In this document: positions 12,760-31,365 of the stretch, one piece after another
Layout of the letters: each line of letters opens with the position of its first letter
Numbering within the stretch: position 1 is the first letter of the stretch
Assembly (NCBI RefSeq): GCF_041260155.1
Contig: NC_091931.1
Location: forward strand, 8,490,361-8,554,360
Reading direction: 5' to 3'
Source: Ptychodera flava
Lineage: Eukaryota; Hemichordata; Enteropneusta; Ptychoderidae
Length of the DNA: 64,000 nucleotides
Notes under the pieces: model-generated
Databases searched by the model: none
The model's input: only the letters and a program-made list of their open reading frames with translations
Told to the model about the DNA's origin: nothing
Made by a program: the position numbers and the translations under genes

Positions 12760-15022
12760 AGTAATTCATAAATTTCAAAAAAAAATTTAGACTGGTGCTA
12801 TTGAAGAAATACATTTGATCCTGGCGTTGTGCTAGGTAGGGTTTTCTTGTGCTACTTTACCTCTGTGATCTGAAATATTTTAAAGGACCATAGATAGTGG
12901 AGCCTCGGGTCCTGTATGTCTTTGTAAGGAAACAATTGTTGTTCTGAAAGCATACATACAATAATTTGTTTGCATATACACATGGCATTGCAAGGTGTGA
13001 AAGACTACAGAATACCATGGACAAACTAGTACTTAGTCTAGTAGTATTACTAGTAGGGTACAACTGTACATGGATGTATTACATCCATGAACTGTAGCAT
13101 GAATGAAGTCCCTCCTGGAGAGACTTGTAGGAGCAACAACATTACATTTATTGATCAAATATTTACCACCATCCCAAGATACCAAATCAGACCATGGAGG
13201 TCTGTTTTATACCTCCATGATCAGATTGAGAGCATAATGTATGATAACTATACATGAAAGTTTACTAACAGTCATAATGATATCAATGACAATGGGAAAT
13301 CATACGGTAAGGGTAATCCACGTCACTCTGTAGTTTGTCACTGGATTCCGGGCAGGAAAAAACTGCCTGTCCCCAGTCCGGTTGTATGAACAAACTCAAG
13401 TGCGTAAATTTCTAGCTCTGGGACAGAAAATTACGTAATTCCTTTGATAAAGTGCAGTAAGACAAACCTGAGCGGTCTTACAGAGCGATGTCGTTTCTGT
13501 AAATCGTTGTATGGGAAGAAACTTGTTGAAATCCTGCTAGCTACATCATGTTTACACGTATATGTAGAATACTTGCTACAAAAGTAAAAACTCATAATAA
13601 TGACTGACACACTTTTTTTACCCACTCGGAACAACCGCAGCTTGATTCACGGTTTGTGGAGGGACCGTGGTTGATTGTTCGTAATGCGAAGAGAGTTAGC
13701 GGCGTTTTCGGCCACGGTACTTACATGTAATACATATACAACTGTACATGATACTACTCCAAAATTCATTTCATTACACTGCTACTATATAGCCAGGCAA
13801 CTCAACATACGACACAGTCAATAGTGGACCGCAATCGCACAAACTGATAGTTGAGAGAAGACACACGACACATGCTACCCGACACATGTGGTTCAACAAG
13901 AGTATAAATCAATGAACAACAATAGAGGTACACACTTAAGATGATGTTGGCACCTCTTTCATACAATTACAAACCATCGAGGTGCAATTTGTCTTGTAAG
14001 AAAACGGCTGTCACAATTGTTACGTACAATAGACATACTTCACACAGGCATTGAGCTCATTACAACTACAACTTACAAGACTATTTAAAAGAAGTCTAGA
14101 AAGCTGAGACTACTTTACCTCGTAATGTCTTAAATCTCTCACTGAACGCAAGAATAAATTCGGAAACTACGTAATTGCACAGCGGCAAAGGGATTTGTAT
14201 CTGTTCTGTTGTCCGCACAAGACGCAGCACAGTGACCACAGTTCAAATTTCGCGAACTTCCCTTGTCTTGTTGATTATAACGCTGTAACAACTTACTTAT
14301 TTGCATACTTCATGTCAGTGAGCTTATTTCTTACGTACAGGGGGGACTCGTCCACCTGTTCAGAGGGGTGTCAAGTGGTCAGTCGCGTACGCTCTGGGAC
14401 GACAAAGTGATACTTCCGAGTAAAAACTTCAGAAAAATCATTTAAAAAATAGCTTGCTGCAGAAACGACAAACGAGGGTGTTCTGTGAAGTGGGTTAATA
14501 GCCGTTTTTGAGGTGAGTGAGGCGTCTACAAAACACTGCATGTCCCATGATCTAGAGCACAACATACCGACATTTGTAATGGTAGTAGTAGTCGCGGTCA
14601 AAGAGTGTTTGTTTTTCGCCTGATCGCTTCGGACTGGATGAATATTGGGGCGGGCCATGCTTTGTAAACTTACCCTTTTGGTGCGGGTAACATTTGGCAA
14701 ACTTTCTCAGAAAGAGTCACATTTTACATTTGGTAAGTTTTAAGTTGAACTCCGATATTCTCAACTTGTTAGTTGCGGTATGAGGTAATTTTGCAACTAT
14801 CCAAGGGAAAGTATCAATATGTGAAGGGCAGTGATGACTGATGTACAATGCGGTAGCGTTGTTTATTTTCACTGCATTTATATGTAATTTCACTATGACA
14901 TTGTTTTCAGTTTGCCTTGCCTCTTACATAGAAAGTGTCACTAGAATGAAACTAAAACAAACGAAATAAATCAAAGGAAAAATTATGTATGTCCTGCAGT
15001 ACATACATTACACCTGTCAATT
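12760..15022. other. Gene-free stretch, no supported feature
   Basis: No exon chain is recognised. Short hairpins are present (CATGGATGTATTACATCCATG near 13072-13092; CAGACCATGGAGGTCTG near 13190-13206) without a clear element. The 109-codon minus frame at 14371-14700 has no ATG at its head and no motif. Confidence 0.45.
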
Positions 15023-15026
15023 TTAA

Positions 15027-15285
15027 GGTAGTATGCACCTCGAAAATGAAAGACTTAAACTTTTGCTCAAATTTTACTCAAGGAATATTTTAACCATTCT
15101 CTTTCAAAATCAAGAATAAAAAATAAACAAATAACCCAAGATTTACCGACATCTAAAATTCGAAATGGCCGTCATCCCTGTGTTAACTCTAAAGAGTTAA
15201 AGAAAATTTTTCGATTTTCGAAAAATGGAAATTTTTCTTACACCAAGAGCTTTAAAATGAATCCCCACAAGTGGTATATCAAAAT
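15027..15285 (+). mobile_element. TTAA-flanked MITE, GGTAG family copy 2 (3' truncated)
   Basis: It begins with GGTAGTATGCACCTC directly after TTAA (15023-15026) and follows the same internal order as the copy at 30329-30674: a TTTTGCTCAAA block, ATCAAGAATAAAAA, ATGGCCGTCATCCCTG and CCCCACAAGTGG. Similarity stops near 15285 and the distal inverted end is missing. Confidence 0.7.
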
Positions 15286-15483
15286 TATATCACACCAGTT
15301 GTTGATGGCGCAAATACGGCGATCTGATTGGTCGAGACGCGAAAAGAACCGTGGTATATTGGCGATACACCACGGCACAGTCCCTCTGTGACCACGGCTA
15401 GCATACGCGCGAGCTCTCAGCTTGAGCAAAAATCCGTTTTTGACGTTCCTCGCCAGAATTTCAATATACTGTTATGGTATAAT

Positions 15484-15620
15484 AGCAATAAATCACACCC
15501 AGAGACGGTATACCACGAGATTTTGACCAGTTCACTTCACATATGCACATATGTCGTACACATATGTCGTGACCTGGTCAAAATCTCGTGGTATATCGTC
15601 TCTGGGTGTGATTTATTGCT
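15484..15620. mobile_element. 137-bp near-perfect hairpin MITE
   Basis: Arms of about 52 bp (15484-15535 and 15569-15620) are almost perfectly complementary. They begin AGCAATAAATCACACCCAGA and end with its complement. The loop is about 33 bp and contains repeated CACATATG units. The high identity of the arms suggests a fairly young insertion or a constraint on the hairpin. No convincing target duplication is visible. Confidence 0.75.
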
Positions 15621-16522
15621 TAAATAATTGTAAAAGATCGAGAGTGGGAATGTCCCCGGGGCACGTTCTACCGTAACACAGAAACATAGCGTATCTGTTC
15701 AATATGTGAGCCCTCAAAAATAATTTTCAAAGTAATAAAAAAATACCTGAGCTTTAATTTTAAAAAAATGGATTTTAAACTTTCTATATGGAGTATGAAC
15801 AGGTGCATGACGCTATAAAGCAATTTTTTGTTCAAAATCTGCATAAGACAAGACAAGGTAATTTTTTCCTTGGATCACTGCTTCTACTTTCACTGATTTA
15901 GACTTTAGATTTTTGAAATCCCATAAATAGCCGCAAATTCATCTTTTTGCTTGAGCTATCTTATTTCAGAGACATTTTATTCCATTTCTTGACGTGATGC
16001 CACTGAGTGGTGGTCAATGTGGAATTTCGAGCTCCTGAAAATTGTACGACTTTACAGCAGTTGCTGATAGTTTCCAACCGTTTAAGACGTCTAACTACTA
16101 GAACAGTGTTATTTCTAACCATGGGTTTTGTTCTTTAAAGTTGGAGAGCGAAAATTGGCAGTTTTTTGCAACCAAAATGTTGGCGACCTGTATCAACGCA
16201 CTTGTACAGCCCAACGACAACGTGGTCTGCTGCAAATGACCTTTGGTACAGGTTGGCATGCTGTTTTATCATCACATATTCAATTCTTTGTGGCACCTAT
16301 GCTATACTCAATTCTGCAGAATGTTGGGAAAATTTGTTAGAACGTTCCGGTTTGCTAGTTTATGGAACGCTTACGAGCAATATTTGTAAAAACTTGGATG
16401 TCTTTGTGGCTCGGCAATGTACGCCATTTGACACAAGCAATTCAGTGATATCACCTGGCGACATATCTGTGAACACGGGTTATGCAACTAGTATATCGGT
16501 ATTCTGCGCTTCCCTTCTCTAA
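15621..16522. other. Stretch upstream of the LINE, possibly its 5' region
   Basis: No host gene is seen. An open frame at 16166-16522 lies in the same frame as LINE ORF1 and is closed by TAA at 16520-16522, 96 bases before the 2A-like motif. It lacks an ATG at its head. It may be LINE 5' UTR or old 5' coding sequence, but I recognise nothing in it. Confidence 0.4.
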
Positions 16523-16564
16523 GAGGAAACTGGACATGTCTATGCGAGTGTCTTTTCAGAAAAT

Positions 16565-17347
16565 GTGGAAAGTTTCCTTCATTTACAGCCAGTAATAAGT
16601 CGCCTTCTTCAGCTGGCAGGGGCCGTAGAGCTAAACCCAGGTCCACGCAAAGCCCAACAAGCAAAGCTATCATCGACAGGTGAACTGGAAGTCGTGGCAC
16701 CGGGCGAAAATAATGACGAAAGTGTAATGGATATTCTGAAAAGTATTCGATCTGACATAAAAGAGATTAAACGAGATATGTCCGGAGTGAACAAAAATAT
16801 TGATGAACTACAGAAGGAACAAAAATTGCTTGTCCGACAAAATGAAGAACTGAAGAAAAGGGTGGAACGTCTCGAAACTGAATGTACAAATCTGCGTTCA
16901 CACACATCCAGAAATAACGTTATTTTCTATGGACTTGACGAATCACCAGACGAGACCTGGTCAGATTGTGAAAAATCGGTCCGTGGATTCATGGTCGGTA
17001 AGCTAGGAATCACAGAAGCGGCTGATGAAAATATGGTGATAATCGAACGAGCCCATCGATTGAATGTACGACCTAAACCGAACGAATCAAGACCAATTAT
17101 AGCTAAGTTTCTATCCATAAACACCGTACATCTGTGCTTGATGAGGGAAGGAAGAAATTAAGGTACGTCTTTCCGGGTTAGTGAAGATTTTCCACCGAGT
17201 GTCCGTGAAAGGAGAAAGAAATTAATCCCATTTATGATTCAAGCACGTACTGAAGGAAAAAGAGCATTTCTTAACTATGATAAACTTGTTATTGATAGAC
17301 AAAAATTTAAATATGATGAAACAAAAAATGACATTGTGCCTTTATAA
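16565..17347 (+). pseudogene. LINE ORF1 (nucleic-acid-binding protein), interrupted by a stop
   Basis: In intact LINEs, ORF1 protein packages element RNA. The frame opens with a short hydrophobic stretch and a 2A-like motif (16619-16645). A coiled coil follows (about 16728-16890; heptads with KSIRSDIKEIKRD and QNEELKKRVERLE), then the L1-type RNA-binding segment (NNVIFYGL, ERAHRLN, RPIIAKF) and the C-terminal domain (FRVSEDFPPSVRERRKKL). A TAA at 17159-17161 splits the RNA-binding region from the C-terminal domain in the same frame. The natural stop is TAA at 17345. No ATG precedes the 2A motif in frame after the TAA at 16520; the first in-frame ATG is 16728. The true start is therefore lost or lies upstream of a mutation. 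Confidence 0.85.
16619..16645 (+). other. 2A-like ribosome-skipping motif in LINE ORF1
   Basis: The codons read G-A-V-E-L-N-P-G-P-R, preceded by a hydrophobic run (SRLLQLA). The 2A consensus is D-V/I-E-x-N-P-G-P, with the peptide bond skipped between the last G and P (here codons 16640-16642 and 16643-16645). Every position matches except the consensus aspartate, which is alanine (GCC at 16622; a single A-to-C change from GAC). 2A-like motifs at the N-terminus of APE-type LINE proteins are known in several invertebrates. The D-to-A change probably weakens or kills activity, in keeping with the general decay. Confidence 0.8.
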
Positions 17348-17386
17348 TGGCGTGGCCAAACCCAAACAGAAGCCCATGTAGCCTTA

Positions 17387-20300
17387 AGAAGCAAAATTTC
17401 GTTTCTCTCTTGGAATGCAAGGGGTCTGAAACAACATTTAAATAATGTCAAACTCAAAAGTTTTCTTTCTAAATTTTCTTTCATTAGTATATGTGAAACT
17501 TGGGCAAAATCTGTGGACGAATTTTCTACTTTCTTATCGATGACACACACATGTTTTTCTACATATAATGAACGATCTAGTAAATATGGCCGCTTTCCTG
17601 GGGAATTTCAGTATTTGTTACTCTAGAATTTAATATCTATGTTGAGCGGATACTCTGTTCATGCAAGCATGCAGTTTTCTTACGCATACGTAAGGAAGCG
17701 TTTGAGTCTATCAAAGATATAATTTTGTGTTGTGTTTATTTGCCTCCAGAAGGCTCATCAAGTTATACAAACGAAGATGTAAATGGAGTAGAGATTTTAG
17801 AAAATTATCTTGTTGATTTACACTCATCATTTTCAGATTTTGATTTAATTGTAATGGGTGATTTGAACTCTAGAACAGGAGATCTGGAAGATTTTATTAT
17901 TGAGGATCGAGATAATAATTTGTTTCTTTCTCTTGACTATGACATTGACAACTTTTGTATTCCAAGAAAATCGTGTGATTGCCAAATCAATACTTTTGGT
18001 CGTTCACTTATTGATCTGTGTCGTAACTATAATTTGCATATGTTAAACGGTCGCTTTGATGGTGACTGTGTTGGTAATTACACCTGTTGTACAGCCAATG
18101 GGGCAAGCCTAGTTGATTACATCATCGTACATAGTGGACTGTTCTCTTTTGTCTCAGAATTTGTTGTTGATTCTACCGATGTTTCAGATCATTTTCCAAT
18201 TTATTGTAACTTTATTTTCCCTAAAAACACCCCAGTGATTGAATCAAGCGATACAGCTTCTCATTCAAAATGGGTAAAATATGAATGGAAACCAGTGTTG
18301 GTTGATGAATTTTTAAGAAAACTGAATGATGAAACTGCAGATTTTCTCTTTCAAAATCTTGATACTGTTATACAAACAGGTGATGTTGATGCTGCTGTGG
18401 ATGTTTTAAATAGTATACTTGCCCGTGCTGCCTCAGATATGACATACACAGCTAGTGGTAAAAGTACAAAGTGCTCAAATGTAAGTGAAAGCTGGTGGGA
18501 TGAAGAATGTGAAGTCTCTCGTAAACAAAAGTTTGACCTTCTCAAAGCATTTCGTAGATCAAACAGTGCAGTTGCTCGAAACTAATATGTGTCGGCTAGA
18601 AATCAACACAAAAATCTTTGCAAACAGAAATACCAGAACTATAGACAGGAACAACAGAATATCTTGTTGTCAAGCCTCAATGACTCCTCTAAATTCTGGT
18701 ACACCATTAAGCGTCTCAGAGGTGGGAAAGGTTCTTCCCGTAGTTACAAAATAAAAGCGTCTGAATGGTACAATTATTTTCAAAATTTATTTTCTGTTGT
18801 AGTGCAATCAGGTGATTCTCAGTTTGATGAGCATATACAGGCTGAACTGACGAAACATGATATAACTTGTGATCTTTGTAACGAAAATGACCCTCTCTCT
18901 GTCAACTCTCCTATTACCTCAGAAGAAATTGAGCTTGTCATTAGAAACTTAAAAACAAATAAGTCTCCTGGCCCAGATGGTTTTATAAACGAAATATTTA
19001 AACACAGTGTTAATATTATTTCAAGCATTTGCGAAATTTGTTCAATGGTATTCTCATTTCGGGATATTTTCCGAAAGACTGGAGCAAGGAATTATCTACC
19101 CCCTACACAGAAGGGTTCATTTGATGACGTCATAATTACAGAGGAATATCCCTGTTGTCTACCACCAGCAAGATATTCACTAAAATTCTTAATAACCGTC
19201 TTGTTGACTGGGTTGATAGTATGAATTTAATTACCGAAGCACAGGCAGGCTTTCGTAAAGGTTATCGCACTGTAGATCATATTTTTACTTTACAATCTTT
19301 AGCATCTAAGTATTTGTCAAATAGAAAAGGTAGAATGTATTGTATTTTTGTTGATTTCTCAAAAGCCTTTGATTGCGTTCGACATGATTATTTATGGCAC
19401 AAATTAATTTCCTATGGTCTTCATGGCAGTGTTTTACATGTTTTACGTTCAATGTATTCAAAATTAGAGTCCTGTGTTTTGTGCAATGAAGGTTTGACAG
19501 ATTATTTTGATTGTAAAATTGGTACAAGGCAAGGCTGTATGCTAAGCCCTTTATTGTTTAATTTATTTATAAATGAATTGTATACATACATGAATGCATC
19601 TGATAGAGATGGGATATTTATAAATGAAGATTTGCCTAATTTGGGATTACTTATGTATGCTGATGATGTTACAGACAATGCTGATCTTCCAATATCTTTA
19701 CAGCGAAAAATCAATCAGTTAGAGTTGTTCTGTAAACAATGGTGTATGAGAGTAAATCTTGATAAAACAAAATTATTGTTTTCAGAAATGGTGGCGTTTT
19801 AAAGAAATACGAAAACTGGGTTTATATGGGAAGTAAGATTACTAATGTTAAACATTATAATTATCTTGGACTATTAATATCATCACGACTATCATGGTCA
19901 CCTGCTAAAACAGAGTTAGTTACTAAAGCAAAACGAGCTCTTACACAAATTCAAATCGTTATCACAAAAATAGGTTGTATGTCTACCCAGAATGCTTTTA
20001 AGCTTTTTGATAGTTGTATTGTTTCTATACTCTGTTATGGCTCGGAAATCTGGGGATTTGAGTACTCTCCAATTATTGAAAGGGTTCATTTTCGTTTTTG
20101 TAGATTTTTATTAGGTCTTGCCAGTAATGTAAATAATGATGCTGTTTTGGGTGAATGCGGTAGATACCCTCTGAGTTGTGTATACATGAAGAGATGTGTT
20201 TCATATTGGTTAAGGTTAGTCCGAATGGACAATGCTCGGTATCCAAAGGCATGCTATGAAATGTTACGTAAATTGGATGAAGCGGGCAAGACAAATTGGG

Positions 20301-20863
20301 CTACAAAGATTAAACAGTTGCTCATGAGATATGGTTTTGCTTATGTTTGGTTTGAACAGCAAGTGGGTAATTGTGAAGTATTTTTAACTTTATTTTGTCA
20401 AAGGTTACAAGACTGTCACAGACAAGAATGGCATGCTTCAATTAATGATTCACCCAGATTGAGATTTTATTCAATGTTTAAGTTTTATTTTGAACCAGAA
20501 ATGTATCTTAAATGTGTCCATCCCATTAAGTACAAATTTGCACTATCAAAATTCCGATGTTCCAATCACAGTCTCACAATAGAAACTGGAAGACATACAG
20601 GCATTGATGTTCAGAACAGAATTTGTCTCTTTTGTGAAAAGCAAAGTGTTTCAGTCCAAGAAGATGAGATTCACTTTCTTGCGTTTTGTCCACTTTATAC
20701 AACACTTCGAAGGGATTTATTACCTTTTTATTTACATAACAATCCGACTAGAGAAAAAGTCGTATCTTTACTTTCAACAGAGAATCCTAACATTATATTT
20801 AATTTGTCAATCTTTATATATAAGGCAATGTTTGTGAGAGAAAATTATTTGAAGTCATTGTAA
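17387..20863 (+). pseudogene. LINE ORF2: AP-endonuclease and reverse transcriptase, frameshifted
   Basis: An intact ORF2 would nick target DNA and reverse-transcribe the element RNA. Endonuclease motifs appear in order: SWNARG (about 17404), CETW (17495 region), VYLPPEG, GDLNSRTGD (about 17860-17885), DYIIVHSG and SDHFPI. The reverse transcriptase shows NKSPGPDGF, GISLLSTTSKIF, QAGFRKGYRTVDHIF, FVDFSKAFDCV, GTRQGCMLSPLLFNLFINEL and LMYADD. The thumb and C-terminal region (19826-20863) is one open frame of 345 codons ending in CLFCE...DEIHFLAFCPLY, a CCHC-like cluster. Damage: a frameshift near 17595, TAA at 18583, at least two shifts in 19055-19160 and one near 19800. The sequence after YADD (VTDNADLP) is also unlike the usual hydrophobic run. 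Confidence 0.9.
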
Positions 20864-20995
20864 ATCATTGTCAACAGAAGTAGTTTTGTGTGTACATTTG
20901 ATGACTTTAAGCATCACGTGTCCACAGTTTCTTTCCTATATAACTTGTATATTTTCAGTTTGATGGGCGGTGGCCCTTTACATGAATAAATAACA

Positions 20996-22511
20996 CTGTA
21001 AACATATTCCATTTCTTTTCCAGAACTATAAATTCCATGTTAATGTTGTACAAGTAGGTGTGACTTGCATAAGTCCAAGGGACTAGAGATGACTTACTAT
21101 AGTGGAACAACTGTATCACTTGAAGCACTCTGTTTCTATGTAACAGTGCAAGACAGTCTCCCAGATATTAATATTAAAACACAGCAATCCCAATCACAGC
21201 ACTGTGTTGTCAGATCATTGTGCAAAACATACCAAGACAGTGGTAGAGAGGCTAAAAGATCAAATCGAAGTAAATTTAAAATTGAAAACATTTGGCCTCC
21301 TCTTTCAGGAGTTTTCCAGCGCAGCAGCTGTATCCTTCCTGCTCTGCAATAGTTAAAAAATCACCGTATGGGGATGGTCACTTAGTATGATCTGTACCCA
21401 TTTAGTGATTTTCCAAATATTGCAGAGCGATATAAGGGAAACTCAAGCCAGTTGAAATACCAATACTATAATATTCACATTTCATAATTAAATAATATAA
21501 GTATTTCTAAGGCTATTCATGCGCAGCGTGTTATATATCCTCTTTATAGTCTCCCAGGGATCAGACGTGCGTCATATGACCCCCTAGGGAACTCAGAAAT
21601 GCAACTAAAGTGCTGCGCTTCTTGTGGCAAAGAAAAGTATTTGTTGTCGTCATTTATTGCAGTTGCAGTTTATGTTTATTGTTTCTCAGGCTGTATTGTC
21701 ATTGTTGCCGGCTCATACCAGTGTTCATGAACAAAGTTTATCATTTCCTTATATCTTTTTCACGATATATCTTTTTCTTTAGTATGCCCCTTTGAAAGTG
21801 TCCAGTGTTTTCCTTTGTTCAATTTTTGGAATATAGACAGTCAATAGATTTTATTTCAGTACCACTGGCCTCCAGCCAAAAATTACAAAGAGAAGTACAT
21901 ACTATACGGATCGCTAGTGATTGACAAAATAAATACATACATATAGTTCATATATGATAAGAAAAGAAGATTTACAGTATATGCGTTTTTTTACACAGTC
22001 GTCTGTACGTCTGTCTTCTGAAATTCTGCTCTGCGCCAAGGCGTATACGCAAGTCTTTTTTAGAAAAGAACGTAGCTACACGTCTGTGGTGCGCCTAGGC
22101 CCTAGGCGCAGAACAGAATTATAGAAGACGGCGACTGTGTTTTTTAATACACGGAATTTAGTGGCAGAAAAATGTAGTTTCCTAGTTAATTAAAGTTGTG
22201 GCATTTCTGAAGATAGAAGTATCCTAAATTTGTATAAAAATAGTGGATTATAATAGTAGTAGGATGCAATAAATTTACATCAGAGTGTGGTATCTGTAAA
22301 GTACATTCCAGTCTTTGGAATGAACCATACCACACTCTCTGCTAACATGTGAGTCCAGTAACAAAGATTTAAGCTTATTGATATCTGATGTGTGTTTAAC
22401 GTACACCAGTACATGTTGCGATGAATGATAACTCTGAATATTTTTGATAAACTGGTCAAATGCTTTTTCCTGCACATTTTGAAGTGTTTAAATGAAAATT
22501 AGATTCTGCGG
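20996..22511. other. Intergenic stretch with small hairpins
   Basis: No exon is recognised. Contents are a hairpin at about 21329-21440 (arms around CTCTGCAATAnTT and AAnTATTGCAGAG), the short MITE at 21993-22140 listed separately, and a smaller hairpin at about 22285-22340 (AGAGTGTGGTAT / ATACCACACTCT). The rest is plain AT-rich sequence. Confidence 0.45.
21993..22140. mobile_element. 148-bp inverted-repeat MITE
   Basis: Ends are ACACAGTCGTCTG and its diverged complement CGGCGACTGTGT. The arms continue inward through GTCTTCTGAAATTCTGCTCTG / CAGAACAGAATTATAGAAGAC. The flanks are T-rich and no target duplication can be fixed. Confidence 0.6.
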
Positions 22512-22515
22512 TTAA

Positions 22516-22740
22516 GGGAGAGAGTTCTCAGAACTGCGCCTGTGCAACTTTCTTCTTTACAATCGATGTATTTCATGCATGATGTCTAGATGCATCACGT
22601 CAACATAGCTGCAACATTTGACGACTGCGATGTAAACTATAAAAAAAACGTGTTTTAACTTTCATCAGTTACGAACATAGTTTGGATACAGTGTTCAAAG
22701 TGGTCATATGGGTTCCTTGCGACCTTTGGGGCAGTTCCGC
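22516..22740 (+). mobile_element. TTAA-flanked MITE, AGGGA family copy 1
   Basis: It follows TTAA at 22512-22515 and begins AGGGAGAGAG. It is similar in opposite orientation to 45761-45986 over about 220 bp. Shared landmarks include AACTGCGC, TGTATTTCATGCA, TAGATGCATCA, GTTTTAACTTTCATCA, ATACAGTGTT and GCGACCTT. The distal inverted end is degraded. Confidence 0.65.
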
Positions 22741-22818
22741 GACCCCTGCATTTGTAAATTACTTTTAACCAGCTTCGCTTCGCGATGCAACAGTGTAATT
22801 TCTATCGTCATATTACTC

Positions 22819-22836
22819 GATTGTTGTTGTGGTTGA

Positions 22837-22879
<43 letters not shown>

Positions 22880-22890
22880 ATTGTTGTTGT
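22819..22890. repeat. (TTG)n microsatellite
   Basis: About 72 bp of nearly uninterrupted TTG/GTT units with a few variants at the borders. A simple repeat about 300 bp upstream of the ZCCHC10 start codon. Confidence 0.9.
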
Positions 22891-23193
22891 TTGGATATGC
22901 GACGTAAGCTTAAACCAATCAAGATACATCAACTACAACTTTTTAATACACTTGAATGTTTTCAGTTCCGTAAAATGAAATTAATATTATACAATTTATT
23001 GCCAAAGTCTAGCAAAGGCTTGTATTCAACAGCTTTTCCAAACTTAATATTTTCCAAAGCTGAGGGCCGGTATGTAACCTGTAGGAGTGTCTCTATCCTT
23101 GATTTTTGGAGTCGCTCTGTTCCTCAATCCATTTGTTGTCCCAAGTAAAGAGCCCTCTTGCGACTACACTGTGAGAGGAATTTGACTAACAAA

Positions 23194-31365
<8,172 letters not shown>

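Larger units (their letters stand above)
16523..20995 (+). mobile_element. Decayed APE-type non-LTR retrotransposon (LINE), two ORFs
   Basis: The element reads in order: 2A-like motif, ORF1 with coiled coil and L1-like RNA-binding region, then ORF2 with AP-type endonuclease, reverse transcriptase and a C-terminal CCHC-like cluster. About 130 bp of 3' UTR follows, with AATAAA at 20985-20990. The 5' boundary is unknown. At least two in-frame stops (17159, 18583) and several frameshifts (about 17595, two or more in 19055-19160, about 19800) show it is dead. The endonuclease plus reverse transcriptase style and C-terminal HFL..CP.Y motif resemble the CR1/L2/Rex group, but the clade call is tentative. 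It lies about 2.2 kb upstream of ZCCHC10 in the same orientation. Confidence 0.92.

Noticed and set aside
16488..16905. Minus-strand open frames of 70 and 98 codons
   Set aside because: They are shadows of LINE ORF1, which carries the recognisable motifs on the plus strand.
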